Assembly: GCA_903909905.1 (NCBI GenBank)
Contig: CAIVXP010000079.1
Span: 1 to 5,269, forward strand
Length of the DNA: 5,269 nt
Direction: 5' to 3'
Source of the DNA: Akkermansiaceae bacterium
GTDB taxonomy: Bacteria > Verrucomicrobiota > Verrucomicrobiia > Verrucomicrobiales > Akkermansiaceae
A model generated the notes under the pieces. The model did not search any database, had not been told where the DNA came from, and saw nothing but the letters and a program-made list of their open reading frames with translations. Shown here one piece after another: positions 1 to 4,624 of this stretch (the first letter of the stretch is position 1; each line of letters starts with the position of its first letter). The translations under genes and the position numbers were made by a program.

Positions 1-4
1 AAAA

Positions 5-96
5 ACTGAAAAGCTGAAAAGCTGAAATGAAGAGCAAAAGAGGAAGAGGGGTAAAAGCTGAGAAACTGAAATGCTGAAAAGCCGAAATTGAAGAGT
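5..96 (+). repeat. CTGAAA-unit repeat cluster, two copies
   Basis: Two further copies of the same repeat family lie at about 5-36 and 52-96, in the same orientation as the 451-486 copy. Both consist of CTGAAA-like units spaced 8-11 bases apart, with some decayed units (CTGAGA, CCGAAA). Both end in a similar GAAATGAAGAG-like segment (26-35 and 85-95, the second with one extra T). The spacer between them is purine-rich. The cluster lies beyond the last gene and may continue outside the window. Confidence 0.8.
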
Positions 97-154
97 TGGA
101 GCTTTGCGGATGATTTGCAGAAAATGGTCGAAATTGCGGTGTCATGAAGGTTTC

Positions 155-190
155 TTTCAGCATTTCAGTTTTTCAGTTTTTCAGCATTTA
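155..190 (-). repeat. 36-bp inverted repeat, downstream arm
   Basis: This A/T-rich tract is built of TTTCAG units separated by 2-5 bases. It begins 1 nt after the BMC-P stop codon. It matches the reverse complement of 451-486 at 34 of 36 positions; the two differences are in the middle, at repeat positions 20 and 23. It also shares a perfect 15-bp inverted match with 65-79. No T-run after a GC stem is seen, so it does not look like a classical intrinsic terminator. Confidence 0.9.
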
Positions 191-191
191 T

Positions 192-446
192 TCAGTCGAT
201 CACACCTTGGATGAAATTGCGGACGGGTGAGCTCTTGTCGTGGACGAGGTCGCGTGCGCCGATGCCATCGGTGGAGATGAAGACCTTGGAGTGGAGTCCG
301 GCGCCGAAGTGATCGATGGCGATCATGGGTGCGCCGGTGAGAGCGCCGTTTGCGTCGAGCTGTTGGCAGAGCAACATGCGACATCCCTTGAGTGAGGGAT
401 GGCTGTGGCTGCTGACCGCATGGCCTACGACTTGGGCGGGGATCAT
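192..446 (-). CDS. BMC-P pentameric vertex protein, flanked by inverted repeats
   Basis: This is a second EutN/CcmL-family vertex protein of 84 residues, near the family minimum. Visible pattern: MIPAQVVGHAVSSHSHPSLK (1-20), GCRMLLCQQLD (21-31), IAIDHFGAG (42-50), STDGIGARDL (58-67) and PVRNFIQGVID (74-84). It deviates from its partner at 2066-2374 in having His residues at 9, 14 and 16 and a shorter second loop. It may be a specialised pentamer that forms mixed or alternative vertices. It is the last operon gene in view. Its start lies 48 nt after the dehydrogenase stop, and almost all of that gap is a repeat copy. Inverted 36-bp repeats begin 4 nt upstream of the ATG and 1 nt after the TGA, so the gene nearly fills the space between them. 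No Shine-Dalgarno motif is present. Family assignment is good; the reason for the bracketing is unknown. Confidence 0.93.
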   Translation of the reverse strand: MIPAQVVGHAVSSHSHPSLKGCRMLLCQQLDANGALTGAPMIAIDHFGAGLHSKVFISTDGIGARDLVHDKSSPVRNFIQGVID

Positions 447-450
447 TGGG

Positions 451-486
451 TAAATGCTGAAAAGCTAAAAAACTGAAATGCTGAAA
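451..486 (+). repeat. 36-bp inverted repeat, upstream arm
   Basis: This partner of 155-190 reads in the opposite orientation as spaced CTGAAA units, starting TAAATGCTGAAAA and ending ATGCTGAAA. It fills most of the gap between the dehydrogenase stop (495-497) and the BMC-P ATG (444-446). In the transcript it would cover the region just upstream of the start codon. Pairing with the downstream arm would give 34 Watson-Crick pairs, one G-U pair and one mismatch. Confidence 0.9.
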
Positions 487-494
487 GTAGGAGA

Positions 495-1982
495 TTAAAC
501 GATGCGCAGGTTTTCGACGAGGACGCAGCGGCGGGTGCGGGTGAAGGTTTTGGGGGTGGTGATGCCTTCGCCGGTGGTGGTGGCAATCGAGTAGGAAAGG
601 TAGCCTTCGCCACCGAGGCCGAGGCCGGCAACGGAAGGTCCGTTTTTCACGAAGATCGTCGTGTCCATTTCGCGAGCCATGTAAGTCATGTGATCGACAT
701 CCTTGGTGTGGATGATCGCTGAGTGACGGTAGTTGTGTTCGGCGCGTTTGGCTTCCTTCACGGCGGTGAAGAAATCCGGGCAGGAAACGATCGGTATCAT
801 CGGCATCATTTGCTCCTCCTGGACGAAGGCATGATCGGCATCGGTTTCCGCGAACAGCAACTGGGTGCCCGAGGGGACCGTGGTGCCTGCGTGTTCGGCG
901 AGCTTTGAGGGATCGGCTCCGACGAGCGCGCGGTTGACTGAGGCGTGGGAGCATCCGCCGCCTTCGCCGGGCTTGAAGGTGAATGCCGCGGCAGTGAGTT
1001 TTTCGAGTTGTTGCGCGTTGATGCGTGCGCCACCGGCTTTTTCGAGTTCCTCGCAGAAGCGGTTGAAGACGGAAGCGACGACGAAGACTGCTTTTTCGCC
1101 GATGCAGAGCAGGTTGTTGTCGAAGGCGCCGCCCTCGACGATACCGCGTGCGGCTTTGGCGAGATCGGCGGTTTCATCGACCACGACCACCGGGTTGCCG
1201 GGGCCGGCGCAGATCGCGCGTTTGCCGGACTTCATCGCGGCGCCAACCACGGCGGGCCCACCGGTGATTGCGAGCAGCGGGATGAGCGGGTTTTTGCAGA
1301 TCGAGTCGAAGGACTCGAGGGTTGGCTCTTCGATCGTGGTGATGAGGTTCTCGATGCCGAGTTCGCGTTTGATTGCCTCGTTGTAGGCGCGCACGGCCAT
1401 CGCCGCGCTGCGGGCGCCACCGGGGTGTGGGTTGAAGACGATCGCGTTGCCGGCGGCGACCATGTTGATCACATTGCCGGTGAGGGTAGGAACCGAGTGA
1501 GTGACGGGCAGGATTGCGCCGACGACGCCGAAGGGGGCGTATTCTTCGAGCGTGATACCGCCGTCGCCGCTCATTGCATCCGGGTGGAGCCACTCGGTGC
1601 CGGGAACATTTTTGGTGATTAGGAGTTTGGCGATTTTGTGGTCGACGCGGCCGATCTTGGTTTCGTCCATTTCGAAGCGACCCCATGCATCGGCGTTGCC
1701 GACGGCGAGGGTTTTCACGATTTCGATCACCTTGGCGCGGCCTGCGACGCCGAGCTTCTTAAGTTGCAGGTGGGCGGCGTTGGCGGCGTTGGCGGCTTTG
1801 TCGACGCAGCCGAAGACCCCAGCGTTTTGGCCTTGGCCGCAATCGCAGCCGCAGGAGCCTGCGGGCGATGAAGATGCTTTGGCGGCGGGGCTTGCGGCGG
1901 GTGCGCTGGCTTGGGTGGCGGAGAGTCTTGAGACAACCGACTCAACGACGGAGCGGAGGGTATCGGGATCGAGTGTTTTCAT
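495..1982 (-). CDS. CoA-acylating aldehyde dehydrogenase, encapsulated (EutE/PduP family)
   Basis: This 495-residue enzyme oxidises an aldehyde with NAD+ and CoA to acyl-CoA in the compartment lumen. In a PV-type locus the likely substrate is lactaldehyde. Residues 4-20 (LDPDTLRSVVESVVSRL) resemble the amphipathic N-terminal encapsulation peptides of EutE and PduP. An Ala/Ser/Pro linker follows (21-43), then a cysteine cluster SCGCDCG (43-49), which is not usual in PduP or EutE. The catalytic domain starts near GVFGCVDKA (55-63). Further motifs are LPVTHSVPT (158-166), NVINMVAAGNAIVFNPHPGG (170-189), CAGPGNP (258-264), and the active-site loop GAFDNNLLCIGEK (285-297) with nucleophile Cys293. 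The C-terminal GEGITTPKTFTRTRRCVLVE (471-490) is typical of this family. The start at 1982 keeps the whole encapsulation helix. An imperfect hairpin (1996-2018) lies 13 nt upstream of the ATG. The protein appears complete. Lactaldehyde versus propionaldehyde or acetaldehyde cannot be decided from sequence. Confidence 0.96.
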   Translation of the reverse strand: MKTLDPDTLRSVVESVVSRLSATQASAPAASPAAKASSSPAGSCGCDCGQGQNAGVFGCVDKAANAANAAHLQLKKLGVAGRAKVIEIVKTLAVGNADAWGRFEMDETKIGRVDHKIAKLLITKNVPGTEWLHPDAMSGDGGITLEEYAPFGVVGAILPVTHSVPTLTGNVINMVAAGNAIVFNPHPGGARSAAMAVRAYNEAIKRELGIENLITTIEEPTLESFDSICKNPLIPLLAITGGPAVVGAAMKSGKRAICAGPGNPVVVVDETADLAKAARGIVEGGAFDNNLLCIGEKAVFVVASVFNRFCEELEKAGGARINAQQLEKLTAAAFTFKPGEGGGCSHASVNRALVGADPSKLAEHAGTTVPSGTQLLFAETDADHAFVQEEQMMPMIPIVSCPDFFTAVKEAKRAEHNYRHSAIIHTKDVDHMTYMAREMDTTIFVKNGPSVAGLGLGGEGYLSYSIATTTGEGITTPKTFTRTRRCVLVENLRIV

Positions 1983-1995
1983 GTTCAGCGTGTGA

Positions 1996-2018
1996 TCCGG
2001 CCGATGGATCGGCCCGGA
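1996..2018 (-). promoter_or_regulatory. Hairpin upstream of the aldehyde dehydrogenase start
   Basis: This is an imperfect inverted repeat in the 83-nt gap between the BMC-P and aldehyde dehydrogenase genes. Arms 1996-2004 and 2009-2018 form nine pairs with one bulged base (2015) and a 4-nt loop. It ends 13 nt before the ATG, so it could affect ribosome access or mark an RNA processing point. No U-tract follows it, so it is not a typical terminator. Confidence 0.5.
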
Positions 2019-2065
2019 GTAACGGGGTGTTGCGAAATGGAATGGGTGAGCTTGTGCCTACGGCT

Positions 2066-2374
2066 TCAAGCGTCCTTGTAGAGGGTCTTGCCCTTCACTT
2101 CGACGCGGTCGACGATCGCGATGATGGCGGCATCGACCGGGATCTGCTTGAGGCCTTGCGCGGCGCGGGCCGAGCTGCCTTGGCAGAACATGACGAGTTC
2201 GCCATCACCGGCGCCGACCGTATCGACGGCGACGATGGTGTTTTGTCCGTCCTTGAATTTCGTGGGGTCCTTCTCGTCGACGAGCTTGGGGCGCAGCAGG
2301 AGGAGTTTCCTGCCGACCATTTGCTCGTCTTTTTTGGTCGAGACGACCTGTCCAATGACTTCAGCGAGGAACAT
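2066..2374 (-). CDS. BMC-P pentameric vertex protein (EutN/CcmL family)
   Basis: This 102-residue EutN/CcmL/PduN-family protein should form the pentamers that cap the shell vertices. Only about 60 monomers are needed per closed shell. It has the full family pattern: FLAEVIGQVVSTKKD (2-16), GRKLLLLRP (21-29), VAVDTVGAG (48-56), QGSSARAA (65-72), and the closing VDAAIIAIVD (80-89). An insertion of charged residues (31-42, around VDEKDPTKFKDG) between the second and third strands makes it longer than the other BMC-P in the window. It comes 63 nt after a BMC-H gene, with a stable hairpin in the gap. It is followed by 83 nt with a second hairpin before the dehydrogenase gene. The bases before its ATG read as C/T-rich, with no Shine-Dalgarno motif. 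PV-type loci usually carry three BMC-P genes, so a third may lie outside the window. Confidence 0.96.
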   Translation of the reverse strand: MFLAEVIGQVVSTKKDEQMVGRKLLLLRPKLVDEKDPTKFKDGQNTIVAVDTVGAGDGELVMFCQGSSARAAQGLKQIPVDAAIIAIVDRVEVKGKTLYKDA

Positions 2375-2393
2375 CGGCGTGAGGGTGGGAGGT

Positions 2394-2427
2394 GCGCCCG
2401 CGAGGTTGCTTTCGCAATCGCGGGCGC
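2394..2427 (-). promoter_or_regulatory. Intercistronic stem-loop with GAAA tetraloop
   Basis: In transcript sense a perfect 10-bp GC-rich stem (2418-2427 with 2394-2403) is topped by a 2-nt bulge and four more pairs (2414-2417 with 2406-2409). The loop is GAAA, a GNRA tetraloop. It lies between the BMC-H stop at 2438 and the BMC-P start at 2374. No U-run follows, so an intrinsic terminator is unlikely. An RNA-stability or processing element separating hexamer from pentamer expression is a reasonable inference. Confidence 0.75.
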
Positions 2428-2437
2428 GATGATTGGT

Positions 2438-2743
2438 TTACTTGCGCGGGGCGCGGGCGGCGTTGTCCTTGGGCAGAACGATGTCGGTCGCTTCGTCGGG
2501 ACGGGCGATGACATGGGCGCTGATCACTTCACCGCCGGCTGCAGCTGCAGCTGCGGCTCCGGAGTCGATTGCGCTTTTGACCGCTGCGACATCACCGGTG
2601 ACGACTGCGTTGCAGAGGGCGTTGCCGATTTGTTTCATGGGTCCGACGAGTTCGACGTTTGCGGATTTGAGCATCGCGTCGACGCCGACAACGAGGCAGG
2701 CGAGGCCGCGGGTTTCGAGTAGTCCTAGTGCTTGTTTGGCCAT
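2438..2743 (-). CDS. BMC-H hexameric shell protein, Ala-rich, tailed
   Basis: This third BMC-H protein has 101 residues, starting MAKQALGLLETRGL. It keeps the hexamer-edge K26 and R81 (VIARP, 78-82). Compared with PduA it has one extra residue before the pore and reads KQIGNALC (37-44), so the pore lining differs from both other hexamers. A run of seven alanines (63-69) lies in the second helix region and is encoded by a near-perfect GCT/GCA tract. After RP the usual short end is replaced by a polar, charged tail (83-101, ending AARAPRK), making it about 10 residues longer than a minimal BMC-H. Such tails may affect pore gating or cargo contact, which is inference. It starts 12 nt after ackA with a 24-nt G-free leader. 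A strong stem-loop lies in the 63 nt after its stop and separates it from the pentamer gene. Family assignment is firm; its role relative to the other hexamers is unknown. Confidence 0.95.
   Translation of the reverse strand: MAKQALGLLETRGLACLVVGVDAMLKSANVELVGPMKQIGNALCNAVVTGDVAAVKSAIDSGAAAAAAAGGEVISAHVIARPDEATDIVLPKDNAARAPRK
2538..2557 (-). repeat. GCT/GCA alanine-codon microsatellite in BMC-H
   Basis: A short near-perfect tract of GCAGCT units, containing two CTGCAG palindromes, encodes most of the seven-alanine run in the third BMC-H protein. It keeps the reading frame. Slippage in whole codons could change the length of the alanine run between strains. Confidence 0.6.
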
Positions 2744-2767
2744 GGTATTGGTTGGTTATGGTTGGTT
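2744..2767 (-). promoter_or_regulatory. G-free C/A-rich leader of third BMC-H
   Basis: This 24-base stretch without G abuts the ATG of the third BMC-H and overlaps the last four codons of ackA including its stop. It reads as tandem AACCAACC-type elements. The ackA C-terminus (SNQP) is thus written in the same C/A-rich sequence that serves as leader for the next gene. Confidence 0.5.
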
Positions 2768-3940
2768 CGAGATTTGTCGGTAGACTTCGCGCGCGAGGAC
2801 GAGTTCCTCGTTGGCGGGGATGACAAAAATTTTTGCGGGAGAGTCGTTTGCGCTGATATCCGCTTCGGTGGCGCGGCAAGCGGCGTTTTTATCGGGATCG
2901 AGTTTGATGCCGAAGGTTTCGAGGTTGGCGCAGACCGCTTTGCGGAGTTCGGGGCCGTTTTCGCCGATGCCGGCGGTGAAGACGAGGGCGTCGATGCCGC
3001 CGAGCTCGATCATGAAGGCGCCGATCCAGTGGCGGATGGATGCGGCGAGGTGATTGAGAGCGAGTTGTGCGTCCGGGTTACCTTCCTCTGCGGCTTTTTC
3101 GATGTCGCGCACATCGTTGGAAACGCCGGAGAGTCCAAGCAGGCCGGATTCTTTGGTGAGTTGGCGTTCCGCTTCCTCGAGGCTGATGCCGAGGGTGCGC
3201 ATCGCGTAGGGCAGTGCGCCGGAGTCGAGTTCGCCGACGCGGTTGTTTTGCGGGAGTCCGCTTTGCGGCGAGAAGCCCATGCTGGTGCCGATCGCGACAC
3301 CATTGAGGATGCCGGTGACCGAGCTGGATCCGCCGAGGTGGCAGGAGATCACGCGGAAGGGCTTGTCGGCGATGGGTGCGGGCCCGTCGAGGTAGAGGCG
3401 CTGGGAAATTTCTGCAACGTCTTGGCGCCCGCAAAGTTCGGCCGAGCGTTCGGCGATGAACTTGTGGCTGGCGCCGTGGAAACCGTAGCGGCGAATGCCA
3501 ATTTCACGCCATGCCCTTGGCAGTGCGTATTGCGCGGAGGCTTCATCGATCCACTGGTAGAATGCGGTTTCGAAGAGAGCGACGAGTTTGGCGTGCGGCA
3601 TCGATTTGCCGAACTGGCGGATGCCCGCCGCGTAGGGCGGGTTGTGTGCCGGCGCGACGGCGGCAAATCCATCGAGCGCGTCGATGACTTTTTCATCGGC
3701 GATCACGCAGCCGCTGAGATTTTTGCCGAGAACCGTCTTAAAACCGACCGCATCGATCTCGGAGGGATCGTCGATGACGCCCTCGTGCTGCAAAGTCGCG
3801 AGCGCGTCGTCGATGGTCGCGGCGTGATCGGTGACCCGCTCGTAGCCACCCTTGGCCACGACGACTCCACCGCGTTCATCCATCAGGAAGACGCGGTATT
3901 TGAAAGAGGTCGAGCCGAGGTTGGCGATGAGAACGAGCAT
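2756..3940 (-). CDS. ackA: Acetate/propionate-type kinase, BMC-associated
   Basis: This 394-residue ASKHA-fold kinase converts acyl-phosphate + ADP to carboxylate + ATP, giving substrate-level phosphorylation downstream of PduL. Visible motifs are ANLGSTSFKY (6-15, N-terminal phosphate loop), RRYGFHGASHK (150-160, catalytic His at H155), HLGGSSS (201-207), GTSMGFSP (218-225), NNRVGELDSG (232-241, the second catalytic Arg at R234), TAGIGENGPELR (322-333) and IPANEEL (374-380). Compared with the Methanosarcina thermophila enzyme, the position of catalytic Arg91 is Lys (K68, in GFKTVLGKN), Asp148 is Glu (E124, in LFETAFYQW), and the Asn of HLGNG is Gly (G204). These changes are by eye and may be features of the PV-type subfamily. 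The enzyme lacks an obvious encapsulation helix, so it may act in the cytosol or at the shell. It sits 28 nt after one BMC-H gene and 12 nt before another. With lactyl-phosphate as substrate it would make lactate, but this is inferred. Confidence 0.95.
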   Translation of the reverse strand: MLVLIANLGSTSFKYRVFLMDERGGVVVAKGGYERVTDHAATIDDALATLQHEGVIDDPSEIDAVGFKTVLGKNLSGCVIADEKVIDALDGFAAVAPAHNPPYAAGIRQFGKSMPHAKLVALFETAFYQWIDEASAQYALPRAWREIGIRRYGFHGASHKFIAERSAELCGRQDVAEISQRLYLDGPAPIADKPFRVISCHLGGSSSVTGILNGVAIGTSMGFSPQSGLPQNNRVGELDSGALPYAMRTLGISLEEAERQLTKESGLLGLSGVSNDVRDIEKAAEEGNPDAQLALNHLAASIRHWIGAFMIELGGIDALVFTAGIGENGPELRKAVCANLETFGIKLDPDKNAACRATEADISANDSPAKIFVIPANEELVLAREVYRQISNQP

Positions 3941-3968
3941 GGCTGTCGATGTTGATGCGTGCGATGGA

Positions 3969-4247
3969 TCAGGCGATCCAAGTGCCGAACTTCGAGAGGT
4001 CGTCGTGCGGGCGTGGGATCACTTGCACGGAGCTGACGGAGCCGAGGCTTGAGGCGGCGGTGGCTGCGGCGTCAAGGCCGGCCTTCACGGCGGCGACATC
4101 GCCGGCGAAGAATCCGGTGACGAGGCCCGAGCCGATTTTTTCCCAGCCGGTCATTTTGATGTCGGCTGCCTTGAGTGCTGCGTCGGATGCTTCGACGAGC
4201 GAGATGAAGCCTTTGGTTTCGATGATGCCGATTGCTTGTTTGGCCAT
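3969..4247 (-). CDS. BMC-H hexameric shell protein (PduA-like pore)
   Basis: This 92-residue BMC-domain hexamer is the most canonical of the three in the window. It begins MAKQAIGIIETKGF. K26 and R79 (in VIPRPH, 76-81) match the edge residues that join hexamers in PduA/EutM-type shell proteins. The pore loop KIGSG (37-41) is identical to the PduA pore, where S40 lines a small polar channel for polar aldehyde-pathway metabolites. This is therefore the likely bulk facet protein. It starts 50 nt after the preceding BMC-H stop and ends 28 nt before the ackA start, consistent with one transcript. Its first 14 coding bases are identical to those of the BMC-H gene at 2438-2743, and both leaders are C/A-rich. 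This suggests a duplication that included the translation start region. No Shine-Dalgarno motif is visible. Confidence 0.97.
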   Translation of the reverse strand: MAKQAIGIIETKGFISLVEASDAALKAADIKMTGWEKIGSGLVTGFFAGDVAAVKAGLDAAATAASSLGSVSSVQVIPRPHDDLSKFGTWIA

Positions 4248-4251
4248 GGTC

Positions 4252-4280
4252 TTAGTTGGTGATTGGTTGATGGTTGGATT
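4252..4280 (-). promoter_or_regulatory. G-free C/A-rich leader of second BMC-H
   Basis: This 29-base stretch without G ends 4 bases before the ATG of the second BMC-H gene (one G falls at 4251). It contains repeated CCAACCA/CAACCA elements resembling the leader of the BMC-H at 2438-2743. No Shine-Dalgarno motif is seen. Confidence 0.5.
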
Positions 4281-4297
4281 CGATGATTGATGGCTGC

Positions 4298-4570
4298 TTA
4301 CGCAAGACCGAACTGGCCGAGGAGTTCGGCGTGCGGGCGGGCGATCACGTGGGCGGAAATCAGCTCGCCGACGCGGCCGGCAGCTTCAGCGCCTGCGTCG
4401 ACTGCGGCTTTGACGCTGCCGACGTCACCTTTGATCAGGACGGTCATAAAAGCGCCGCCGATCTGGACTTGGTTAACGATTTGCACATTGGCGGCCTTGG
4501 CCATTGCGTCGGTGGCTTCGACGTTGCCGACGTAGCCTTTGGTTTCGATCATGCCGATTGCGTGGTTCAT
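4298..4570 (-). CDS. BMC-H hexameric shell protein (pore QIGGAF)
   Basis: This 90-residue single-domain BMC shell protein should form hexamers that tile the flat facets of the microcompartment. It opens with MNHAIGMIETKGYVGNVEATDAM, shown here only as the family's N-terminal signature at residues 1-23. The hexamer-edge lysine is K25 and the edge motif RPH is at 78-80 (VIARPH). The segment lining the central pore is QIGGAF (36-41), whereas PduA-like proteins have KIGSG. It lacks the pore-side lysine and puts a bulky Phe nearby, so its permeability probably differs from that of its neighbours. The length is normal for the family (about 90 residues). It follows pduL by 54 nt and has no Shine-Dalgarno motif. 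Its leader lacks G for 37 nt (4571-4607). The next gene is another BMC-H, suggesting mixed facets. Which molecules pass the pore is not known from sequence. Confidence 0.96.
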   Translation of the reverse strand: MNHAIGMIETKGYVGNVEATDAMAKAANVQIVNQVQIGGAFMTVLIKGDVGSVKAAVDAGAEAAGRVGELISAHVIARPHAELLGQFGLA

Positions 4571-4607
4571 AATGTTAGGAGTGAGTTGTGGTTGTTTGTT
4601 GGTGGAT
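4571..4607 (-). promoter_or_regulatory. G-free C/A-rich leader of first BMC-H
   Basis: The 37 bases directly before the ATG of the first BMC-H contain no G on the coding strand and consist mainly of CAAC/ACCA-like elements. There is no Shine-Dalgarno motif. Such a leader is expected to be unstructured and could favour translation initiation by ribosome access alone. This is an inference from composition. Confidence 0.5.
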
Positions 4608-4624
4608 CAGTGTGAGGTGGTGGA

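Larger units (their letters stand above)
1..191. other. Non-coding region after the last BMC gene
   Basis: No convincing gene is present. The stretch holds three copies of the CTGAAA repeat (two in one orientation, one inverted) and about 60 bases of unique sequence (97-154). One minus-strand frame from an ATG at 145 stays open to the window edge, but it mostly translates the repeat into Ser/Phe-rich low-complexity sequence and resembles no family known to me. No terminator with a U-tract or tRNA-like structure is visible. Confidence 0.7.

Noticed and set aside
1..145. Minus-strand frame from ATG at 145 open to the window edge
   Set aside because: Most of it translates the CTGAAA repeat into Ser/Phe-rich low-complexity sequence. 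It has no homologue I recognise and no ribosome site, so it is more likely non-coding.
155..190. Repeat arm as an intrinsic terminator of the operon
   Set aside because: It is A/T-rich, and no compact GC stem followed by a U-run is present. Its only partners are 75 nt or more away.
1..486. CTGAAA repeats as a CRISPR array
   Set aside because: Units are only 6-10 bp, irregularly spaced, imperfect and in both orientations, without uniform 30-40-bp spacers.
155..486. Inverted repeats as ends of an insertion sequence
   Set aside because: The enclosed gene is a shell protein, not a transposase, and no clear target duplication flanks the arms. A non-autonomous cassette remains possible and is listed as a finding.
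2394..2427. Hairpin as a Rho-independent terminator
   Set aside because: No U-tract follows the stem in transcript sense; the following bases are C-rich, and downstream genes belong to the same functional set.
1868..2722. A plus-strand open frame of 284 codons spanning parts of four minus-strand genes or gaps
   Set aside because: It runs antisense across the aldehyde dehydrogenase 5' end, a BMC-P gene and a BMC-H gene, and its product resembles nothing known. It is a composition artefact.
2732..3955. A plus-strand reading frame open for 407 codons opposite ackA
   Set aside because: It mirrors ackA almost end to end, as is common in GC-rich DNA. Its translation is rich in Asp, Glu, Gly and Ala with no recognisable domain, while the minus strand encodes a clear kinase.
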